5,407 nucleotides of DNA from Thermotogaceae bacterium (GTDB lineage Bacteria; Thermotogota; Thermotogae; B21-G9; HyVt-16). The notes below the pieces were generated by a model. The model worked only from the letters and a program-made list of their open reading frames with translations, was not told where the DNA came from and searched no databases. The position numbers and the translations under genes are program-made. The stretch is from positions 1 to 5,407 of the forward strand of contig DQYP01000238.1 in assembly GCA_011043375.1 (NCBI GenBank). The letters run 5' to 3'. Below are positions 1 through 5,407 of this stretch, piece after piece. Numbering within the stretch: the stretch's first letter is position 1; every line of letters starts with the position of its first letter.

Positions 1-358
1 AAAAGATCGGGATTAGACTCATTACACTTGCTATTGATCTTGGTGTATCTAATTTAATCACTGCCACAGATGGAGAATATAGTATCATCATCGATGGAAG
101 AACACTTGTATCAAAGATGAGACTTTTTGCAAAGAAAAGAACAAGTCTTCAATCCGTGAGATAAATGGGATATTAAACATTTTAAAGAGGGTAGTCCCAA
201 GTTTTGCCAATGGTAAAATAGGGATGGGGTTTTGGCCAACCCAGCACGAATAAGGATCGTCGATCAAACTTCATGCAAAAAATCCTCGCATCTTAATGTA
301 AGAAGGAGTCAATTTGATTAAAGTCGAAGAACTAAAGATAAAAGATATGATCTTAAAT
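1..358 (+). pseudogene. Decayed TnpB (IS200/IS605 or IS607-type) fragment, RuvC-I to RuvC-II
   Basis: Seen: the frame starting at base 3 reads without a stop to 161 and contains LAIDLGVSNLITATDGEY followed by IIDGR and LFAKKRTSLQS, the typical RuvC-I block of TnpB with catalytic Asp at 36-38. It stops at 162-164. A second piece, NKDRRSNFMQKIL (249-287), is in the same frame and resembles the basic segment before RuvC-II; it is followed by a stop at 294. A third piece in another frame (302-358) reads NLIKVEELKIKDMILN, matching the RuvC-II motif with its catalytic Glu at 326-328. The Asp-to-Glu distance is about 97 codons, close to the family (about 87 residues in ISDra2 TnpB). The N-terminus lies off the window. 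The zinc finger and RuvC-III are missing because the vanZ-like gene begins there on the other strand. Known: TnpB is an RNA-guided nuclease carried by IS200/IS605 and IS607 elements. Inferred: this copy is non-functional and old. Confidence 0.85.
195..224. other. Imperfect inverted repeat (possible hairpin) in the transposon remnant
   Basis: TTTTGCC (202-208), a three-base AAT loop and GGTAAAA (212-218) form a seven-pair stem with one G-T wobble. TCCC (195-198) and GGGA (221-224) extend it across a small internal bulge. It lies about 130 bases past the stop codon of the last operon gene, so it could affect 3'-end formation. No run of T follows it on either strand, so I do not call it an intrinsic terminator. 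Chance pairing in degenerating sequence is quite possible. Confidence 0.3.
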
Positions 359-763
359 ATCCTTTCGATAATTTCCATCTATAGCAGTGGAGGATATGAC
401 AGATAAAATAAAACCTGCTAAAAAACCTATGATACTAAAGAAAGCATCAAAAAAGTTTCCATCTCTGTGAGGAAGTCTCTCCTGATAAAATTCATCAAGT
501 ACCGGAAAAATCAAAAAGAAACAAAAAAACAAAAAATACACTATTCGTGAAATCTTCCTTGCGTTTTTAAAAAATGAGAAGTAAAGTATTATACTTCCAA
601 CCATGTACACAAAAAAATGCCATAACTTATCCTCGTTGAGGAATCGGTTATAATTAAAAGGTGGATTTGGGTTCAAAGAGAAATATATTAAAATAGAAAC
701 ATAAACAAAGAACAAAAGCTTTAGAAATATCTTACTCACGCGTTTGTCCATTGAAATATTCAT
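353..763 (-). CDS. VanZ-like family small membrane protein
   Basis: 136 codons from ATG at 763; a second in-frame ATG at 751 (Met5) is also plausible. Seen: four hydrophobic segments at about residues 11-30, 48-66, 72-90 and 103-122. Family signatures are D45-K46-x-x-H49 at the start of the second segment, D90-E91-x-x-Q94 at the end of the third, then R100-D101 and D106 before a Gly-spaced fourth segment (G113, G117). These match the VanZ-like pattern of DKxxHF, DExxQ and RxxxxxD, although the usual Asn after the last Asp is Ser here. Known: VanZ from vancomycin-resistance clusters confers low-level teicoplanin resistance; most chromosomal homologues have no assigned role. It is an integral inner-membrane protein. 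It overlaps the acetyltransferase gene by 32 bases (20 if Met5 is used), which implies coupled translation. GAG lies too close to the first ATG but about 10 bases before the second, so Met5 may be the true start. It is the last operon gene and runs into the TnpB remnant. Confidence 0.8.
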   Translation of the reverse strand: MNISMDKRVSKIFLKLLFFVYVSILIYFSLNPNPPFNYNRFLNEDKLWHFFVYMVGSIILYFSFFKNARKISRIVYFLFFCFFLIFPVLDEFYQERLPHRDGNFFDAFFSIIGFLAGFILSVISSTAIDGNYRKDI

Positions 764-1232
764 CTCTCAGTAGTCCATATATGAGAATATTCCAATATTT
801 CCCATCCATATATTTAGCTTTTCGGATAATCCCCTCTTTAGTAAAACCAACACTTTCAAATAATTTCAAAGATGGTTCATTGTATTCATAGACTTCTGCC
901 GTGACCCTTTGTAAATTCATAACTTCAAAAGCATATTTAAGAGTTTTCTTCAAGATCTTTTTCCCAAAGCCCCTTCCTTGCTTATCAACATCCACAAAAA
1001 TGGAAATATAAGCTGTTCTGTTAAACCATCTTATATTGTACAAAGAAGCTCCCCCGACTGTTTCACCAGCAGACGATCGTGCTATGAAATTCACGACTTC
1101 AGGCATTCTATCCCAATACAGATTCTTCTCCGATAGAAACTTCAGTATATCTTTGCTCTTTATTTCCTCAAGTTCCCGTTTATCATCATCACTTTTTACC
1201 ATATCCAATTGAAGATCATCCAAAAAGATCAT
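732..1232 (-). CDS. GNAT-family N-acetyltransferase (RimJ/RimL/SpeG-like)
   Basis: An acetyl-CoA-dependent N-acetyltransferase of about 166 residues; substrate unknown. Seen (numbering from ATG 1232): the acetyl-CoA pyrophosphate-binding loop QGRGFG at 85-90 follows the strand YISIFVD, and then helix KKILKKTLKYAF. Motif B is YNEPSLKLFESVGF at about 117-130, followed by KEGIIRKAKYMDGKYW, the typical tail of RimJ/RimL and SpeG-like proteins. Start: the frame stays open to an ATG at 1310, but that would overlap the racemase gene by 82 bases and add 26 residues not typical of the family. ATG 1232 overlaps the racemase stop as ATGA, and the short start (MIFLDDLQLDM) fits a GNAT first strand. AAGAGGGG sits directly against this ATG, so an in-frame TTG at 1223, 11 bases from GAGG, is another possibility. 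Substrate candidates are ribosomal-protein N-termini, polyamines, amino acids or sugars; the sequence does not decide between them. It overlaps the vanZ-like gene downstream. Confidence 0.88.
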   Translation of the reverse strand: MIFLDDLQLDMVKSDDDKRELEEIKSKDILKFLSEKNLYWDRMPEVVNFIARSSAGETVGGASLYNIRWFNRTAYISIFVDVDKQGRGFGKKILKKTLKYAFEVMNLQRVTAEVYEYNEPSLKLFESVGFTKEGIIRKAKYMDGKYWNILIYGLLRDEYFNGQTRE

Positions 1233-2302
1233 CCCCTCTTTGAAAAGATTTTTTCTACATATTGTGACGTCATACTTCTCAGTAATGAACTGTAATTCAA
1301 CAAAAAACACATTTTATCACCAATTCGATAATCCACATCGGATTCACTTATATCGACTATCATGTGATCACTACTGGCATGAAGAACCCTGGCTCTTTTA
1401 TCCATCGGAAAAATACCCTTGGAGTCTACATCCTGTTCACCAATCGCCAATATTGCTCGCTTTATGTTCCCTCTGTCCTCAAACCTTGGTGTCCTTCCAA
1501 AAGAATCTTTGCCGATTTTCCCTACAGGAATAGATGGTTTTATTTTAATCTCCACAATTTCTACTTCAAGTATAAATGTTTCTCTTTCCAAATATTCGAT
1601 TGTTCTGTTATTTGTAGCATCTGTTCCAAGCATTATGGCTTCGCCTATCCTGTATTGATTCACTTCATTTGGAAGTTCATCCATTTCGATCAAAGGTAAA
1701 GCCGCTGTGTTACCTGCTGATACAATTTTAACATTTACATTTTTGCTCCTGAGAACACGTGCTATTTCCACAAGTTGCTTCATTTTCTCCGGAGTTGGTA
1801 TTATTCCTCCATAACATCCGAGATTGGTTCCAATTCCAACAAGCTCCACCCCACTGAATCTGCTGGCACTAACTATCTCATCGATACTGTTTTCAAACCA
1901 TACACCTTCTCTCAGATCTCCAAGATCCACCATGTATATGATTTGCCTTCTCATCCCAACTTTTTTCGAAAGATCCGAAAGTACTTTCACCACCTCGAGT
2001 TCTGAAACTAAAAATACATCAACTAATTCTACCGCTTTTCTCAATTCACTCAACATGGGAATTCTTAGGAGCATGAATTTGGAATTTATACCATTTGCTT
2101 TCATTCGCTCTATATTTTTCAACCTTGAATCTCCAAGTATTTCTATTCCGGAATCCAGTAAAGTCCTCGCAACAGTGGGATCACCACATACAACTTTGGT
2201 CACACCCACTACTTCAACGCCATGCCTTGAACACATGGAATGAACCTTCACCGCATTTTTGTGTATTTTATCCAAATCTATAATCAATCTCGGATAACTC
2301 AT
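1229..2302 (-). CDS. PLP-dependent alanine/ornithine racemase family protein (Orr/YhfX-like)
   Basis: A 357-residue predicted cytoplasmic amino-acid racemase with a fold-type III (alanine racemase-like) PLP barrel. Seen: K36 in GVTKVVCG near the N-terminus is the expected PLP-binding lysine. LGDSRLKN (56-63), MVDLGDLREGV (124-134), GIGTNLGCYGG (156-166), SAGN (195-198), YRIGEAIMLG (217-226), EIKIKPSIPVG (251-261) and SSDHMIVD (310-317) are the signature blocks of the group that includes Clostridium ornithine racemase and YhfX. The C-terminal part (about 245-345) carries the beta domain, so it is longer than the 230-residue YggS/PLPHP type. Known: the group includes ornithine racemase; other members are of unclear specificity. 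Inferred: it supplies a D-amino acid, perhaps for peptidoglycan, because it follows acpS as alr does in Firmicutes; specificity for Ala, Orn or Lys cannot be read from sequence. Its ATG overlaps the acpS stop as ATGA, and GGTGGTGAT (2312-2320) nine bases upstream is its ribosome binding site. Confidence 0.9.
   Translation of the reverse strand: MSYPRLIIDLDKIHKNAVKVHSMCSRHGVEVVGVTKVVCGDPTVARTLLDSGIEILGDSRLKNIERMKANGINSKFMLLRIPMLSELRKAVELVDVFLVSELEVVKVLSDLSKKVGMRRQIIYMVDLGDLREGVWFENSIDEIVSASRFSGVELVGIGTNLGCYGGIIPTPEKMKQLVEIARVLRSKNVNVKIVSAGNTAALPLIEMDELPNEVNQYRIGEAIMLGTDATNNRTIEYLERETFILEVEIVEIKIKPSIPVGKIGKDSFGRTPRFEDRGNIKRAILAIGEQDVDSKGIFPMDKRARVLHASSDHMIVDISESDVDYRIGDKMCFLLNYSSLLRSMTSQYVEKIFSKRG
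1233..1240 (-). promoter_or_regulatory. Purine-rich ribosome binding site at the racemase/acetyltransferase junction
   Basis: AAGAGGGG abuts the ATG at 1232. This spacing is shorter than ideal for that ATG and somewhat long (11 bases from GAGG) for the in-frame TTG at 1223. Either way it places acetyltransferase initiation here rather than at the upstream ATG at 1310. Confidence 0.55.
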
Positions 2303-2664
2303 ATTTCAAGTATCACCACCGCTACAACATAATCCTTCTCGTGTGTTATCGAAGTATGAACTGCAGAAATGTTGAGATCACCAAGTAATTCTTTTGCTTT
2401 ACCATCAGCGAATAGTTCTGGATTGCCAAGATCATTGTTATAAATGATTTGAACATCTTTAAAAGGGATTTTACCTATTCCTATCTTTAAGGCCTTAAAA
2501 AAAGCTTCTTTTGCTGCAAATCTTCCAGCAAGGAATTCTCTTTTTCTTTCTTCTTTTTTCAAAACTTCATAGATAGCTTTTTCTCTTTCACTGAGTATCT
2601 TTTCGGATAAAGTTAAATTTACCCTATTTGTTTTCAATATATCGATTCCCACACCATAAATCAT
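2299..2664 (-). CDS. acpS: Holo-[acyl-carrier-protein] synthase
   Basis: Transfers the 4'-phosphopantetheine arm from coenzyme A to the serine of apo acyl carrier protein, making it active for fatty-acid synthesis; cytoplasmic and Mg-dependent, usually a homotrimer. Seen: 121 residues, the normal AcpS length. The N-terminal GVGIDI carries the metal-binding Asp (D8). ILSEREKAIYE (23-33) is the usual segment after the first helix. FLAGRFAAKEAFFKAL (44-59) holds the metal-binding Glu (E53) and the CoA-binding basic residues, and is followed by IGIG. SITHEKDYVVAVV (105-117) matches the conserved C-terminal strand pair. All key residues are present, so the enzyme should be active. The ATG lies four bases after the ftsA-like stop, with GAGGT (2671-2675) six bases upstream, inside the end of the previous gene. 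The 3' end overlaps the racemase start. The acpS-racemase pairing parallels acpS-alr in Firmicutes. Confidence 0.96.
   Translation of the reverse strand: MIYGVGIDILKTNRVNLTLSEKILSEREKAIYEVLKKEERKREFLAGRFAAKEAFFKALKIGIGKIPFKDVQIIYNNDLGNPELFADGKAKELLGDLNISAVHTSITHEKDYVVAVVILEI
2312..2320 (-). promoter_or_regulatory. Ribosome binding site of the racemase gene within acpS
   Basis: GGTGGTGAT lies nine bases before the racemase ATG and inside the last codons of acpS. It matches the anti-Shine-Dalgarno complement apart from one base. Together with the ATGA stop-start overlap it supports the ATG at 2302 and coupled translation. Confidence 0.7.
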
Positions 2665-2668
2665 AAAA

Positions 2669-4756
2669 TTACCTCAATTCCAAGATTATCTCATCACCAG
2701 GTTTCAGTGGATCCATGAAACCAACATGATTACCATTCACTTTTATTGTATAATCCTTCAATCCATCGATCTCTAAATCCAAAAATCTGAATATATCTAT
2801 AACTTTGGGTTGTATCTTTATAGCTTTTATATCTATCATTGAACCTTCAGAAAGAACGGAGTCCAAATTTGCTTTTTTACCATTCACTAATACTTCATAC
2901 TCTACAACAGGAATGGAAATTTCCTTCCCATTTACAACCACTTTGATTTCCTCGGAATTCCACTGTATATTTAATTCTCTGATTATATCCCTCAGAGTTT
3001 TCTGAATTTTTTCTATATGTATACTCAATCCATCGGCTAACAGAATATTCGACTCAAGTTCTTTACCATCGAGGTATACTTTAACCTCATATGGCAAAAA
3101 CTCTCTTATCTCACCGTTAATGGTCAATGTTAAAGGTTCATCACAATATTGTTTTGCTACCTCACTTACCTTAACACTCTTCTCATAAACGATTTTATCA
3201 TTATCTTTGATAATATATTCAAGATCCTCGGGTTTTCCATTCACATACACTGTGGGGAAAAATTCTCGAGAGGTTCCATCTATCGTCAATTTAATTGGCT
3301 GTATTATGTCTTTCAACCTTACAACGGGTGGATCACCACTTTGTGGTTTTCCTACTTCTATAACATCTCCATTGTTCAAGGTGGTTCTCAGAGAAGCTTT
3401 TTTACCGTTAACCAAAATAGAGGCTTCTTTACCAAGACTGCCTTTTTTCACTACTAATTCATCGTTGACACTAAAGGTTATTCCAGGTCCTGGCTTACCA
3501 ATGAGATCCTCTATCCTATAACCCACTTGTAGCAAGGCCTGTAAGACTGTCATAGAAGGATCCAAACCTATTAAATAGACGTTTTCTCCATTCACAGTGA
3601 CTTTGGTGAATATCCTTGCAATTCCTTTGCTACGTGTGTAAACTATTCCAACAGGGGTGATGAATTCACTACCTCTCAAAGATTTTGTTTCATCTATAAT
3701 CGTGTGCAAATCCTCCACATTCTTGAGCGCTACCCTATTATTTGGGAGCCCCAACTTTTGAGATAGCTTTTCTACAAACCCTGGAACTTTTGCCCCACCT
3801 CCTACTATCAATACCGCTGCTGGTGGTTTCCCATTCAGTTCCATGACCTGTTTAACGATACTCGAAATTATATCGTCCAACGTAGGGGCTATCGAATTTA
3901 AAACTTCTTCCTTGGATATTTTCAATTCGTTTCCAAGGATATCCTTCACAACAAATTCGTTTTTCTTATCAAGGTTTCTCTTGACAAACTCTGCTGTTTG
4001 GAAATCCAACAAAAAATCGGAACTTATCTTCTCGCTTATTTCATCACCAGCTTTTGGAACCATTCCATAGGCTATAATTGTGCCTTCCCTTGAAACTGCT
4101 ATATCACTCGTTCCCGCTCCAACATCGATAAGAACCAAATTCAACCTCCTCAAATCATCAGGAACCGTTAATTCAACGGCAGCGATTGGCTCCAACGTCA
4201 TATGCTCTATTTCCAATCCCACACTTTCTACAACTGCAAACATAGCGTCAACCACATGAGATGGTAAGAAAGCTGCTATAACCTTTACCTCTGCTTTCCT
4301 TCCCCTTTGATCCAGCAGATTTTTCATCCACTCACCATCAAGGAAATAATGCAAGACTGAGTAACCAACACAATAAAGGTCCAGATCTTCTGAATACTGC
4401 CTCATTTCCTCTACAGCATGCTTCACTGCATTCATCTCAAGATTTGAGATAATGTTGGCATCTATCCTTTTGTAACTCGAAACATCCATTTGATGGTATC
4501 CGATAACCGTTTTTAAAAACCTTCCTGCGAGAGCAACTGATACTTTCTCTAATTTCTGGCCAGAACGTTCCTCCAGCTCCTTTTTGATTTCGCTGACTAC
4601 TTCAGCAACCTCTTTAACATCGTGTATCTGACCATCGAGCATAGCACGTTCTCTATGTTCTTTCATCACAAAATCAATTATCTTTATCCTTTCTTTCTCG
4701 GGTTCTGCAAGTAACCCTACGACTGTCCTTGTACCTATATCTAAAGCAAAGTACAC
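2669..4756 (-). CDS. FtsA/PilM-type actin-fold ATPase with C-terminal TGS-like repeat region
   Basis: A 695-residue protein of the long 'cell division protein FtsA'-like group; true FtsA is about 410-440 residues. Seen: residues 1-375 form an actin-like ATPase. The phosphate-1 loop is ALDIGTRTVVG (4-14), the phosphate-2 loop LIDVGAGTSDIAV (209-221) and the adenosine motif VLIVGGGAKVPGF (315-327). KVSVALAGRFLKT (71-83) and VKVIAAFLPSHVVDAMFAV (157-175) correspond to the FtsA 1C/SHS2 region and the start of domain II. Residues 384-695 carry five hairpin modules (separate entry). The protein ends in ELR with no amphipathic helix, so it lacks FtsA's usual membrane tether. Known: FtsA tethers FtsZ and PilM works in type IV pilus assembly; the long proteins are uncharacterised as far as I know. 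Inferred: a cytoplasmic ATP-regulated scaffold, not the cell's FtsA; no ftsZ or pil gene is nearby. The start is GTG, supported by TGAGGTGA upstream. It lies between mutS2 and acpS. Confidence 0.85.
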   Translation of the reverse strand: MYFALDIGTRTVVGLLAEPEKERIKIIDFVMKEHRERAMLDGQIHDVKEVAEVVSEIKKELEERSGQKLEKVSVALAGRFLKTVIGYHQMDVSSYKRIDANIISNLEMNAVKHAVEEMRQYSEDLDLYCVGYSVLHYFLDGEWMKNLLDQRGRKAEVKVIAAFLPSHVVDAMFAVVESVGLEIEHMTLEPIAAVELTVPDDLRRLNLVLIDVGAGTSDIAVSREGTIIAYGMVPKAGDEISEKISSDFLLDFQTAEFVKRNLDKKNEFVVKDILGNELKISKEEVLNSIAPTLDDIISSIVKQVMELNGKPPAAVLIVGGGAKVPGFVEKLSQKLGLPNNRVALKNVEDLHTIIDETKSLRGSEFITPVGIVYTRSKGIARIFTKVTVNGENVYLIGLDPSMTVLQALLQVGYRIEDLIGKPGPGITFSVNDELVVKKGSLGKEASILVNGKKASLRTTLNNGDVIEVGKPQSGDPPVVRLKDIIQPIKLTIDGTSREFFPTVYVNGKPEDLEYIIKDNDKIVYEKSVKVSEVAKQYCDEPLTLTINGEIREFLPYEVKVYLDGKELESNILLADGLSIHIEKIQKTLRDIIRELNIQWNSEEIKVVVNGKEISIPVVEYEVLVNGKKANLDSVLSEGSMIDIKAIKIQPKVIDIFRFLDLEIDGLKDYTIKVNGNHVGFMDPLKPGDEIILELR
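2671..2675 (-). promoter_or_regulatory. Ribosome binding site of acpS within the ftsA-like 3' end
   Basis: GAGGT, then AATTTT, then the acpS ATG. The site overlaps the last codon and the stop codon of the ftsA-like gene, so ribosomes finishing that gene can reload directly on acpS. Confidence 0.8.
2672..3607 (-). repeat. Five protein-level TGS/beta-grasp-like modules in the FtsA-like C-terminus
   Basis: Seen in residues 384-695 of the FtsA-like protein: five segments fit N/D-G-K/N-x3-hydrophobic-x3-L/I-x2-G/N-x2-I with identical spacing. The anchor residues are N450/G463/I466, N506/N519/I522, D563/G576/I579, N625/G638/I641 and N674/G687/I690. The position six residues after the first anchor is L, L, S, L and F, and ten after is L, I, L, L and L. 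Each is preceded by another NG or DG turn strand (N389, D493, N547, N609, D664), and short helices such as LRDIIREL (588-595) separate the later copies. Known: the end of the TGS domain in RelA/SpoT enzymes has this spacing (VNGK, Leu, Leu, GD, then Val/Ile); ThiS is similar but longer. Inferred: tandem beta-grasp domains that could bind a ligand or partner. Approximate bounds: 3350-3607, 3179-3322, 3008-3175, 2819-3004 and 2672-2806. Confidence 0.7.
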
Positions 4757-4760
4757 GCTA

Positions 4761-4768
4761 TCACCTCA
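4761..4768 (-). promoter_or_regulatory. Ribosome binding site fixing the GTG start of the ftsA-like gene
   Basis: On the minus strand TGAGGTGA ends four bases before the GTG at 4756, with GAGG seven bases away. This is a near-perfect anti-16S match at good spacing. It lies in the 32-base gap after mutS2, and it supports GTG as the initiation codon because no ATG is better placed. Confidence 0.85.
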
Positions 4769-4788
4769 CACTTTCACTTTCGTCTCCT

Positions 4789-5407
4789 TTAATTGATTTC
4801 TACGATTGTAACCCCCGCTCCTCCCTCTTCAGGAGGAGCGAAACGGAAATTCTTGATCCTTGGATCCAGTTGTAAAATTTTCCTCACACCTTTGGCTAAT
4901 TTCAGCGTTCCTTTGCCATGTATTATGTATCCTCTATTCATGTTATTTGAAATCAGGTTATCTATGAACCTCTCTACGACCTCCTCAGCTTCATCGACAG
5001 TCATCCCTCTGATATCTATTTCATAAACTCCTTTATTTTTAGCAACCGTCAAAGATCCCGTTTCATCCTTAAAATTTAGTGCATCGATTTGGGCTTTTTC
5101 AAGTTTATCGATGGAGGTTTCAAACTTAATGCCATTTACATCCACAATCGCCTTGTCGTTATCTAATTTCAGTACTTTTCCAACACTTGCAGTTCCGACT
5201 ACTTTAACAATATCTCCCTCTCGAAAGTTCTTATTATCAACGTTCTTATGACTAATCAGACTGTCTTTGAGCTTATCGATAAAATTCGGATCGATCCTTT
5301 GAATCTCTTTATTAATTTTCTCAAGCTTTTCGAGATTTTTCGCTCTTCGTGCCTCAGCTACAGCAGTTTCTAAAATTTTCTTCACTTCTTTAAGTTGCTT
5401 TGATATC
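4789..5407 (-). CDS. mutS2: MutS2 C-terminal part (coiled coil, KOW-like and Smr domains), 5' truncated by window
   Basis: Only the last 205 or so codons are visible; the frame runs open through the right edge, and the GTG at 5385 is an internal valine, not a start. Seen, numbered from that valine: a Lys/Glu-rich helical stretch (1-50) fits the MutS2 coiled coil. FREGDIVKVVG through SIDKLEKA (54-98) is the KOW-like domain before Smr. Residues 121-197 are the Smr domain: YEIDIRGMTVDEAEEVVERF, IIHGKGT (154-160) and EEGGAGVTIVEI (186-197). Known: MutS2 is a MutS-like ATPase not involved in mismatch repair. Its Smr domain is linked to suppression of recombination through branched-DNA cleavage in some bacteria and, in Bacillus, to handling of collided ribosomes. 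Full length is normally about 760-790 residues, so the ATPase part lies outside. One oddity is Leu after HGKGT where Gly is usual. It is the most upstream gene seen in the operon, 32 bases before the ftsA-like gene. Confidence 0.93.
   Translation of the reverse strand, partial: ISKQLKEVKKILETAVAEARRAKNLEKLEKINKEIQRIDPNFIDKLKDSLISHKNVDNKNFREGDIVKVVGTASVGKVLKLDNDKAIVDVNGIKFETSIDKLEKAQIDALNFKDETGSLTVAKNKGVYEIDIRGMTVDEAEEVVERFIDNLISNNMNRGYIIHGKGTLKLAKGVRKILQLDPRIKNFRFAPPEEGGAGVTIVEIN

Noticed and set aside
256..266. GATCG-T-CGATC inverted repeat as an operator or recombination site
   Set aside because: Only 11 bases with a one-base centre, single copy, inside the recognisable TnpB-derived reading frame; chance is sufficient.
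353..763. VanZ-like gene as a glycopeptide-resistance determinant
   Set aside because: No other van genes are present and VanZ-like proteins are common in bacteria without resistance clusters; only family membership is supported.
1240..2283. Several plus-strand open frames (60-140 codons) opposite the racemase
   Set aside because: They lie antisense to a strongly conserved enzyme, show no recognisable domain or ribosome binding site, and have Ser/Phe/Ile/Thr-rich composition typical of frames opposite Glu/Lys-rich genes.
2805..4070. Plus-strand open frames opposite the FtsA-like gene
   Set aside because: They are antisense shadows of a continuous 695-codon gene with clear ATPase motifs; no initiation signal or family similarity.
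2669..4756. Calling the ATPase gene the cell's ftsA
   Set aside because: It is some 260 residues longer than FtsA, lacks the C-terminal amphipathic helix, and has no ftsZ beside it, so the bare symbol would mislead.
4793..5026. Plus-strand 77-codon frame opposite mutS2
   Set aside because: Antisense to the conserved Smr domain; composition and placement fit a shadow frame.
5383..5385. GTG as a possible start of a stand-alone Smr protein
   Set aside because: The frame continues open upstream through the window edge with coiled-coil-like residues, and the KOW-like plus Smr order is that of the MutS2 C-terminus.

Overview
The window looks like a piece of a low-G+C, probably thermophilic bacterial chromosome, most likely from the Thermotogota. 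This rests on inference: the proteins are rich in Lys, Glu and Ile, the genes are packed with ATGA overlaps and strong GAGG-type ribosome binding sites, and the gene content fits. A thermophilic Firmicute is the main alternative. No 16S or other taxonomic marker is present.

Layout. Everything from the right edge (5407) to 353 is a single minus-strand gene string, transcribed right to left: the 3' end of mutS2 (KOW-like and Smr domains; the start is off the window), a 695-codon FtsA/PilM-type actin-fold ATPase with a long repeat-bearing C-terminal region, acpS (holo-ACP synthase), an alanine/ornithine-racemase-family PLP enzyme, a GNAT N-acetyltransferase, and a small VanZ-like membrane protein. 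The largest gap is 32 bases (mutS2 to ftsA-like); the other junctions are 4-base gaps or overlaps. This is very probably one operon whose promoter lies outside the window to the right. I see no clear rho-independent terminator after the last gene.

The left 350 bases carry no intact gene. On the plus strand they hold a decayed fragment of a TnpB (IS200/IS605- or IS607-type transposon-associated nuclease). The RuvC-I and RuvC-II segments are still readable but separated by stop codons and frame changes. The fragment converges on the vanZ-like gene, so the operon ends at an old transposon insertion scar.

How the genes may work together. AcpS activates acyl carrier protein for lipid synthesis. 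A racemase directly after acpS recalls the acpS-alr pairing in Firmicutes and points to D-amino-acid supply for the cell wall. The FtsA-like ATPase and VanZ-like protein also suggest an envelope or division theme, while MutS2 acts on DNA recombination intermediates or stalled ribosomes. The most notable observation is that the C-terminal half of the FtsA-like protein contains five copies of a hairpin pattern with identical internal spacing that matches the end of TGS-type beta-grasp domains. I found no CRISPR array, tRNA, rRNA or riboswitch.
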